Shown here piece after piece: positions 9,511 to 16,447 of a DNA stretch of 16,447 nt (positions are counted from its first letter, which is position 1; the number at the start of each line of letters is the position of its first letter). A model generated the notes under the pieces. That model was not told where the DNA came from, made no database searches, and saw nothing but the letters and a program-made list of their open reading frames with translations. This DNA is from Vairimorpha apis BRL 01 (lineage: Eukaryota > Microsporidia > Nosematidae): NCBI GenBank assembly GCA_000447185.1, contig KE647105.1, forward strand, positions 1 to 16,447. Direction: 5' to 3'. Both the position numbers and the translations under genes were made by a program.

Positions 9511-10608
9511 TGATAGGGTTTATTAATAAAAGGATTTTTTATAATATGTAGAAATTTTATATTTTTAAACTGTTTAAAAATTAAAAATACTAAAATTATG
9601 AATGTTTATTATATCTATATAATTTTATCATTGAAACTATTTAAATTTTCAGATATTTACGAAATTAATAATAAATTCTAAATTTTTAATTATTGATAAA
9701 AATAAGTTGAAAATTAGTTTTTAAAATCCAATAAAGGTATATAAATCTTAAAAATGTATTTTTAAATAATTATAAAGTACAAGTTAATGAATTTATTTGT
9801 AACAATAAAACATGTCAATTCATACAAAACTATAGTATTATTAAAAAATTATAATTTATAAAATATTAATTTTAAATTAATTATTTTAAAATATTTTTTT
9901 TATAGCAATTTTAATATTATTTTAAATATTTAGATTTATTTGTATTCAAATATATTATACATATGAGTAAAAAAATAAATTTTAATTAATTTAAAAATAT
10001 AATTCAGTTAAATATATTACATTTAGTTAATTTTAATATATTTTATAATTTATACTAAAAATTATGAGTTTTTTTCATTTGTTTTCATACTTTATATAAA
10101 GCTTTTGTATTATATAAATTTAATATTCTAAAAAAAATTTAGTTTGTAAAGTAAAATTTTCAAAAACAAAATTTTCAAAAAACATTTGAATACGAAAACA
10201 TAACAACAATTTTTTTAATTTAATTTATATAAATTTATTATCATTAATATATAATAAATTTAAATATCAAATAAATCTTTTAACAAAATTTTTATTTTAT
10301 TGATTATATTTTAACATTTAAAACATTAGATTTTTTTATTTTGAAAATTTATTTATTATTTATTCTAATGTTAATATATAATACAAATTTAGCAAAAAAC
10401 TAAAAATATTTTTACTTTAAAAAAATACTATTTAAATATTTTATTATAATTGATTTTTTAAATTCTTTTTTTAAAATTAAATTTAAATATTTTAAAATTT
10501 TTAACTAATTATCATATTCTAAAACAAAAATTATTTTCATTTATTTATATATGATAAATTATAAAACAGTTTCATATAATATTTAAATTAATTTTTGACA
10601 CAACAAAT
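9511..10608. other. 1.1-kb A/T-rich intergenic region between divergent genes
   Basis: Non-coding in all frames as far as I can read. It consists of long A and T tracts with scattered short palindromes that are expected at this composition. No tRNA or higher-GC island is present. Confidence 0.5.
9516..9518 (-). promoter_or_regulatory. CCC start-signal box of the INTS11-like gene
   Basis: On the minus strand ACCCTATCAATG leads into the start at 9510, which agrees with the conserved opening [10 protein letters not shown]. Confidence 0.75.
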
Positions 10609-12252
10609 ATGTCTGAAAATTTTAATTGGTTTGAAACAGATTTTATAGAGGATGTAGAAGAGTTTTCATCTAAACACAAACAGAAATTTTTTTTAACTAA
10701 AATTTATGACTTTATAGCATGTAAATCTAGTTTAATTTTTATATTTTTTATTATATGTAGAATAATATTGTTTGTATTTGACATGAATTTAAGTTTAAGC
10801 AGTTTATATTATATCAAAAAAATTTTAAATTTAGCTACTTTCATGAGTGGATCTTTTGCTATTATTGTTATTTCATTTAAAACATTTGCATATATACTTC
10901 TAAATCTTGCTCAAAAAAGTAAAATTGAGAATTTTATCAAAACTTATAGGTTAATTTCAATTTTTTGTTGGTGTATCTTACAGTTATTTTGGATTAAATT
11001 GACACAAATAGAAAATTTAAATTTATATATAACATTGCGTCAAATTTTTATTTCTGTAATGTTAACATCATTATTTTATACGATCATACAAATTTTTACG
11101 ATTATTTTTGATATACATTTTATAAAGGTCACATTAAAACATAAACAATTAGATGTTGAAAAAACAGAAAAAATTTTAGAATATATGAAAAATTATAGAC
11201 ACGAAGTTCCATCAAGTAGTTCTTCAGAATTATCAACATGTTCATGCAAGGATGTATTTTGTTATGATATTTCTTCTATTGATAACTCATTTGAACGTAG
11301 AGGGTTGGAAGAGATAGATACAACAAAACCGATATTAGGAATAAATCAACCTGTTCTTCAAAGCATCTCTGATGCAAAAACTCTTGCTAGAGATGTATTT
11401 TTAAAGTCAAGTGAAGGAAAAGATATATTATATTATGAAAATTTTAACAATATTTTTCCTAATGCACAAACAGCTATAAATGCATTTGCATATTTTGATA
11501 ATGGAACTGATAAAACAATTACAAAGAAAACTTTTCATGATACGATTATTTCCTTCTATATGGACAGAGTAAATTTGGAAAAAAGTATTAATAGAGCTGA
11601 ACAGTTTGCACAAATTGTTGGAAACATTTTGTATGTTGTAATATTTTGTTTTTTAATTTTTATTTATTTAATAATCTTTGGATTTCCACTTAGAGAATTA
11701 TTAGCTTTATCATTGAGCAGTGCAATCGCACTTAACTTTATTGCTAGCGGATTTGCAAAAGACTTATATTACAATTTACTATTACTATTTAGTCATCAAT
11801 TCGATATTGGTGATGAAATTATATTAGACAACGTTGAATATAAAATTTTTAAATATGATATTTTTAGTACATTATTAATATGTGAAAATGGTGGAACTAT
11901 TAAATTTTTAAATAGTGATTTATGGAAGAAAAAAATCATAAATATGACAAGAGCACCTGAAAAAATTTTAGTGTTTAAATTCAAAATGTCTCCGAATATT
12001 TCAAATAATTTAGTTTGCTTATTTAAACATGATATTCATGAATATCTTAAAAGTAGAAAGTTTGATTTTTATGATTCATTTACATTACAATCAGTTACGG
12101 AAAATAATGTTGGTATAGATGTTATTGAATGTTGTTTAATTTTCAAATGTAAGACATTTAAAAATAAAGCTAGGAAATTTTATTTAAGAATAGATATGAC
12201 TAATTTAATACAAAATTTGTTGAAAAAATATTCGATGCTATATTTAAAATAA
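10609..12252 (+). CDS. MscS-type mechanosensitive ion channel, eukaryotic/fungal form
   Basis: Membrane channel that opens under membrane tension to relieve osmotic stress. The 547-aa frame is intact. Predicted membrane segments lie at about 41-58, 74-97, 114-130, 144-168, 336-358 and the pore helix 364-384. The signature LRELLALSLSSAIALNFIASGFAKDLYYNLLLLFSHQFDIGDEI (in two pieces, 361-382 and 383-403) identifies the MscS core, followed by the beta domain (to about 445). A degenerate EF-hand (FDNGTDKTITKKTF, about 296-309) sits before the core, where fungal Msy-type channels have one. Several usual calcium ligands are missing. A Ser-rich and Cys-rich linker (SSSSS, CSC, C; about 202-218) precedes it. 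No CCC box is seen; the start reads GACACAACAAATATG. Long A/T runs here are undamaged. A role in the osmotic events of spore germination is speculation. Confidence 0.93.
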   Translation: MSENFNWFETDFIEDVEEFSSKHKQKFFLTKIYDFIACKSSLIFIFFIICRIILFVFDMNLSLSSLYYIKKILNLATFMSGSFAIIVISFKTFAYILLNLAQKSKIENFIKTYRLISIFCWCILQLFWIKLTQIENLNLYITLRQIFISVMLTSLFYTIIQIFTIIFDIHFIKVTLKHKQLDVEKTEKILEYMKNYRHEVPSSSSSELSTCSCKDVFCYDISSIDNSFERRGLEEIDTTKPILGINQPVLQSISDAKTLARDVFLKSSEGKDILYYENFNNIFPNAQTAINAFAYFDNGTDKTITKKTFHDTIISFYMDRVNLEKSINRAEQFAQIVGNILYVVIFCFLIFIYLIIFGFPLRELLALSLSSAIALNFIASGFAKDLYYNLLLLFSHQFDIGDEIILDNVEYKIFKYDIFSTLLICENGGTIKFLNSDLWKKKIINMTRAPEKILVFKFKMSPNISNNLVCLFKHDIHEYLKSRKFDFYDSFTLQSVTENNVGIDVIECCLIFKCKTFKNKARKFYLRIDMTNLIQNLLKKYSMLYLK

Positions 12253-13500
12253 TAAAAGTTATTTAATTATTGTTTTTGTGTTTTATGGATATTTAAAGAT
12301 TATATTTGTTATAATTAGAGATACATTCATAAAAATACAAATTAAAGAGAGTTAAAAGTTTTTTTTATATTTTAAATAATTTATATACTTTATATATTTA
12401 TATATTTTAATAATTTATAGATTTATTTTTAAATTTTAACATATCTTTTTAATATATAAGTTAAAATATTACAACCATATAATTTGTTAGTTAATAGTAT
12501 TTAATAATTATTTTATCTTTTACTTAAAATTAGAAAAATAAATATATAGGAATTTTTTTTACTAAAATCATAAATTTTAAAATAATTAATTTTTATCTAA
12601 AAATCTAAATTATTTTTAGGATTATGTAAATTTTTATATTTTTAAATTATTATATGTTACAATTTAACAATAATATTATTTATATTTTGTTTAATATTTA
12701 ATAAATCAGAAGAAATTTAGTTTAAGAAAAATAATAATATTAAAGTTATATTAACAAAAAATAAGACAGCTAAAAAAATTTAATATTACAATATGTTAAA
12801 CTTTATTAATAGCTCATATTATTCTTATTTTTAACGAACTAAGAAAAAATGTTTTGATTGTTTGATTTACAAACAATATAATATTTTACAAATAAAATAA
12901 AATTATAGTTTTATTTAAAGTAATAAAACATATTTTTTTTCATACAAAAAATTTAATACATAAAAATAATTTTTTAAATTTAAATTTTATTTTAAAAAAA
13001 TAGAATAATAATAATGAATTTGTAATATTTCAAAAAACTATTTAGTCCTAATACAACATATTGTATATCAATATTATAAAATTATAAGTTTTTATATATA
13101 ATTTTTACTTTTGTTAAAATTAATGTATATTTTAAAACATAAACAAAATTAACAATTTGAATATTTATAACTTTAATAATAAAGTTCTTTAGTTATCAAA
13201 CATTTAAATTTTTTAATCAAATTTTTTTAAATTTTTATCTATTTATTAAAATTATTGTTATTAATTTATTTATTTTAAAATCTTATTAAAATATTTTTTA
13301 AAATTGTAAAAAAATTTAATTAGTAATCATTTTATTTGAAATCTAATATTATTATATACAAAAAAGCTGTAAAATGTAATCTAAAAGATTCAAATTGTTT
13401 TAATCTGATATTTTTACTTATTTAAATTTAATATTTCATGTAAAAATTAGCAGCAAAACTATTATTACATTAAATAACCAATAATTTATATTTATTATAA
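12253..13500. other. 1.25-kb A/T-rich non-coding region downstream of the MscS gene
   Basis: No gene is recognisable in any frame. The only distinct element is a hairpin at 12857-12877 (ATTGTTTG / CAAACAAT around a 5-nt loop), about 600 bp past the MscS stop. Confidence 0.5.
12857..12877. repeat. Perfect 8-bp inverted repeat (ATTGTTTG / CAAACAAT)
   Basis: The arms pair perfectly around the loop ATTTA. It is isolated in non-coding DNA, with no assigned role. The TGTTTG core recalls the repeats upstream of RPT5. Confidence 0.4.
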
Positions 13501-13804
13501 TCAAACCCGAGGCATGGTCCGAAGGGGTAAGAAGAAACTCAATATTTTCACAATATTAATATTAATTTAGACTCATAAAATATGGAGGAGTTATTTTTAA
13601 CTTTAATAGTTACGGATTAATTAAACCTCCAAAAATCCTCAACTATAGAGGTGGGATTATTCTAACGTCGCTTATTATTTACAAGATCTTCTATCAAACC
13701 TATCTTCTGTCATAATTAATATAATTTCCCTCTTTTAATCAGAATCATTCTAAGTTTGAGATTATGATGATCAGAGAAGGCTTGTCTCCTGACATTTATA
13801 ATGT
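13501..13804 (+). ncRNA. Candidate structured RNA gene, possibly RNase P/MRP RNA
   Basis: A hand count gives 95 G/C in 300 nt, against almost none in the flanks, with no long coding frame. Paired elements occur: TGGAGG (13583-13588) with CCTCCA (13626-13631); AATCCTC (13634-13640) with GAG-GTG-GGATT (13648-13658); ACA-AGAT with ATCT-TC-TGT (about 13681-13710); ACATT/AATGT at the end (13792-13804). The ends also pair over 250 nt: GAGGCATGGTCC (13509-13520) with GGCTTGTCTC (13779-13788), with one mismatch and a small bulge at GU. This resembles helix P4 of RNase P, where a conserved ...GUCC strand with a bulged U pairs with ...GGCUU. ATCAGAGAAGGCTTG is similar to the CR-V consensus ACAGAAnnnGGCUUA. 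The strand and boundaries are inferred. A U3-like snoRNA end (ATGATGA ... CTGA, 13764-13792) or a tiny spliced gene are alternatives. Confidence 0.5.
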
Positions 13805-14263
13805 ATGTATATGGGTATCATAAAATGATTTAAAAAATAAAAACCAATATATATTTTATAAATTAATCAAAGTATTGAACATTTTGTCATATGTATTAAA
13901 AAAATAAATGATTTAATTTTAAAAGTGTATATTAAAAAATAAATTGAATTATATTTGATATTAATATATATTTATTATTAATCAACAACTCACAATTTTA
14001 ACTTTAAAATTAATCATAAACCAAAGAATTTGTTATATTTTTATATTTTAATAATAAATAAATTTTTGTTAAATATCATTTATTATATCCTATTTGGTTT
14101 TTTTGTATAAATATTTATTTATTTTTATATCTGAATAGAAGTTTTAAATCATAATTAAGATTAAAAATACAATAAATTTATATAAACATCAATTATGTCA
14201 AATAAAAGATATTTAAACTAATTAAATTATTTAAAAATAAATATATTTAAAATAAGACATATA
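13805..14263. other. A/T-rich spacer between the RNA candidate and the secreted-protein gene
   Basis: About 460 bp without coding potential. A GGG at about 13813-13815 could be an orphan minus-strand CCC box; only a 16-codon frame follows it, so I do not call a gene. Confidence 0.5.
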
Positions 14264-14266
14264 CCC
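14264..14266 (+). promoter_or_regulatory. CCC start-signal box of the secreted-protein gene
   Basis: The sequence ACCCTTTATG ends in the start codon at 14270-14272. This is the strongest evidence that the gene begins here, upstream of the longest open piece. Confidence 0.75.
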
Positions 14267-14269
14267 TTT

Positions 14270-15064
14270 ATGTTTTTTGAATTATTTTTTTTAATATCAA
14301 AAATTATATGTAGTGATCTTAAAAAAATGTATTTCATGATTCTAATAATACTATCCATAATAAAAATAAAGATGAAATAAAAAGACATCATCCAAATGTA
14401 TATAAGTTAACGCATAAATCAAGAATATTAGATGAGATATTTAGTCAAATAGATATTTATGTTATTGATCTCAAATATATTAAAGAAGATTTGGAATACA
14501 TGTATTTTGATATGCTTTTACAAAAAAATGAAAATATGTCTGATGTAATTTTCAATTTTTTTTCGGAAAAAATGAAAAATCAGATGAATTGATTGAACCA
14601 GAAGAAATTTTTAAAAATATGATTTTTTAAATGAGTATCAAAAAAAACTTTATACTCATGTTAAATCACATTTATTAGAGTTTAATGTATATAGTAATCT
14701 TAAATTTCCTATAAAAGAAATTGAAAATTGGATAGAAAATGTTGATAATCCTGATGTACGCGATGTAAATGAAGTGAAATACAGATTAAAAATTTATTGT
14801 GAAGAATTTGAGAGTTTGTATAATTACTTAACGAAAATCGATTTTGATAATACTTTATTTTTTCACTTTAATGGTATCTCAGATTATGAAATGCAAGTAA
14901 GATCTTACTTAGAATTATGCAGTGAATTACTTGAAAATGTTAAAAAATGTAGGTTAGAACTTGCAAATTTTGGTCGTGAATTATTTCATGAAGATTCTTA
15001 TTTTACTTATTCATTAAAAAAAATAAAGGAAACAGAAGTAGAAGTTCAATGTATTTTGTCTTAA
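14270..15064 (+). CDS. Unrecognised, probably secreted protein (about 265 aa), three frameshifts
   Basis: I do not recognise a family. The start after the CCC box gives MFFELFFLISKIICSDLKK, a hydrophobic leader that looks like a signal peptide (cleavage plausible after Cys or Ser near residues 14-15). The frame then breaks three times, each fixed by one added base: A run 14321-14327, A run 14567-14572 and T run 14623-14628. The joined mature part is hydrophilic and largely helical in character, rich in Glu, Lys, Asn, Leu and Tyr, with stretches such as DEIFSQIDIYVIDLKYIKED and KFPIKEIENWIENVDNPDV. The last 96 codons are an uninterrupted frame to the stop at 15062-15064. The homologous copy downstream shows this was a duplicated gene. 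In microsporidia such lineage-specific secreted gene families often act at the host interface, but nothing here shows the function. Confidence 0.6.
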
Positions 15065-15444
15065 TTAAAATTTTATTGTGTTTTTTGATTTGCATATAGT
15101 TTTTTAAAAAAAAATTAATTTTTAAAGAACAAGTTTTGTTGAGCATTTATTTACTATTTTTTAAAAAATTTAATATACAATTTTAAACAAATTATTTTAT
15201 TTTATTTGTCAAATAATTTACATTTAATTAAAATAAATTAAAAAAAATATATCTTAAGGTAAAATTATAATATATTTCATGTAAATTAAAATTTTAATCT
15301 AAAATTATTATCATTAATAAGTTTAAAAAAAGTTTTTATAAAGAAATTTTTAAAAGGATGCAAATAAAAAATTGTCTTATGAAGATATAATAATTAATTA
15401 AAAATTAAAAAATTAAAAATAAATTTAAATTCTATGTTTCAAAT
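15065..15444. other. A/T-rich spacer between the two tandem copies
   Basis: The first part (to about 15100) is 3' flank that is also duplicated after the second copy (TATTGTGTT... and ...CATATAG / GTATATAG). The rest shows no coding frame. Confidence 0.5.
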
Positions 15445-16165
15445 ATGTATTTTAAAATAATTTATTTGATGACTAGTATAATATGTAGTGATTTTGAAAA
15501 AAATATATGTAAAGATTCAGATAAATTTTATTTTTTTGTAAATTATGATAATATAACAATCTAAATTTAATTTTAAATACGTTATCAGACAAATCAAACA
15601 TATTTAATATTTAATTTTATGAAATAGATGATTATATACGTGACCTTAAATTTTTAAATGAAGATTTAAATACATGTACCTTAATATGTTATTACAAAAA
15701 AATTAAAAATCCGAAAAATTGAATATAACGAATAGATTTAACAAATTATCTAAGAGGTCTTTAAAATGTTTGAAAAATGATTTAATGAATTTTTCAAAAA
15801 TTTAAAATCTAAAATTATCTGTAAAAGAAATTGAAAATTGAAAAAAAGATGAAGTATAGATGAACACGATATAAATGTGATAAATTACAGATTTAAAAAT
15901 TATATAAAAAGTTAAATAATTTAAATACATATTAATTTAATTTTATTTTAGAAACAGTTTTTATTAAGTAACCAAAAAATTGACTTTAAATGTGAGATAC
16001 AAGTATAAAATTTTCGTGACCTAAGTAGAAATTTTTCAAAAGTTTAAAAAAATATAAATTAATTATTACAAACTTTGGTTATGAACTATTAAAAAGATAG
16101 TTTATATCTTAATTTAGAAAGAAAACTTAAAAAGAAGAATTTAACTGTATTATTATAATTAAACA
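15445..16165 (+). pseudogene. Decayed tandem duplicate of the secreted-protein gene
   Basis: This region is collinear with 14270-15064 at an offset of about 1175 bp at the start, shrinking to about 1094 bp at the end, so it has lost about 80 bp net. It opens MYFKIIYLMTSIICSDFEKN, keeping the leader and the IICSD motif, and stops at 15562-15564 after 39 codons. Matching stretches follow through many stops and indels: GACCTTAAATTT...GAAGATTTAAATACATG (near 15640) against GATCTCAAATAT...GAAGATTTGGAATACATG (near 14467), and GTAAAAGAAATTGAAAATTG (near 15820) against ATAAAAGAAATTGAAAATTGG (near 14712). The CCC box is absent. The number and type of lesions go well beyond single-base homopolymer errors, so this copy is genuinely dead. 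Confidence 0.75.
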
Positions 16166-16447
16166 ATTATTGTGTTCTTTAAAATGTATATAGTGTATTT
16201 TAAAAATATTATGTGTTAATTTATGGTTAGTAATTTTATACTTGTCTTCTTTTTTATTTTTTTCATTTAAAGGTGTAAAAAAAATTCTTTAAGCTGTTAT
16301 GATATCAGCTAATAATTTCGCATAGTTTATTCGATAATAGAAAGAATATTTTAGCCAAATAACAATTTACATAAAGTAGAATTTAATTAATTTAAAAAAA
16401 TACGAATTATTAAATAGAGTTTTGGATTAAAATAAAAACGAAAGAAT
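16166..16447. other. 3' flank of the pseudogene, no gene seen
   Basis: Continues the duplicated 3' flank briefly, then A/T-rich DNA. A short hairpin AGCTG/CAGCT (16292-16310) is present, with no assigned role. Confidence 0.4.

Noticed and set aside
9511..10608. tRNA genes or CRISPR-like repeats in the long A/T spacers
   Set aside because: No T-arm or D-arm patterns and no regularly spaced repeats were seen; the short palindromes are expected at this base composition.
11428..11984. Minus-strand frames inside the MscS gene
   Set aside because: They are shadows of a clearly conserved plus-strand coding region.
13764..13792. C/D-box snoRNA or U3 3' end (ATGATGA then CTGA)
   Set aside because: The boxes and a 4-bp stem fit, but no U3 box A or box B was found upstream, and the island is larger and structured throughout. 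Kept only as an alternative in the ncRNA entry.

Overview
This is extremely AT-rich nuclear DNA from a compact eukaryotic genome, and everything points to a microsporidian (an obligate intracellular parasite related to fungi). All genes are short, apparently intron-free versions of eukaryotic housekeeping genes. Almost every start codon is preceded, within 2 to about 10 nt, by the CCC box (usually CCCTNNATG-like) known from microsporidian translation/transcription starts. I cannot name the species.

Layout: (1) 222-1421, minus: proteasome ATPase RPT5, divergent from (2) 1782-3233, plus: an EXO70-like exocyst gene broken by three single-base frameshifts. (3) About 750 bp with nothing recognisable. 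(4) 3986-9510 is a dense block: SKI2 RNA helicase (minus), ERCC1/RAD10 repair protein (minus), RRP4 exosome cap (plus) and an INTS11-type beta-CASP endonuclease (minus). ERCC1 and RRP4 diverge from a 27-bp spacer. RRP4 and INTS11 meet tail to tail with one base between them. (5) 1.1 kb of near-pure A/T. (6) 10609-12252, plus: an MscS-type mechanosensitive channel. (7) 2 kb mostly A/T, containing a 300-bp higher-GC island (13501-13804) that looks like a structured RNA gene, possibly of the RNase P/MRP class. (8) 14270-15064, plus: a gene for a small, probably secreted, unrecognised protein, followed by a decayed tandem duplicate (15445 to about 16165).

SKI2, RRP4 and the INTS11-like nuclease all act on RNA: Ski2 feeds cytoplasmic RNA to the exosome and Rrp4 forms part of the exosome cap. 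Their proximity here may be chance.

A recurring oddity is that 12 separate reading-frame breaks in five genes are all repaired by restoring ONE base, nearly always in an A or T run. This looks like homopolymer under-calling in the assembly, although real slippage or programmed frameshifting cannot be excluded from the sequence. Coordinates for these genes are given for the whole, joined gene.
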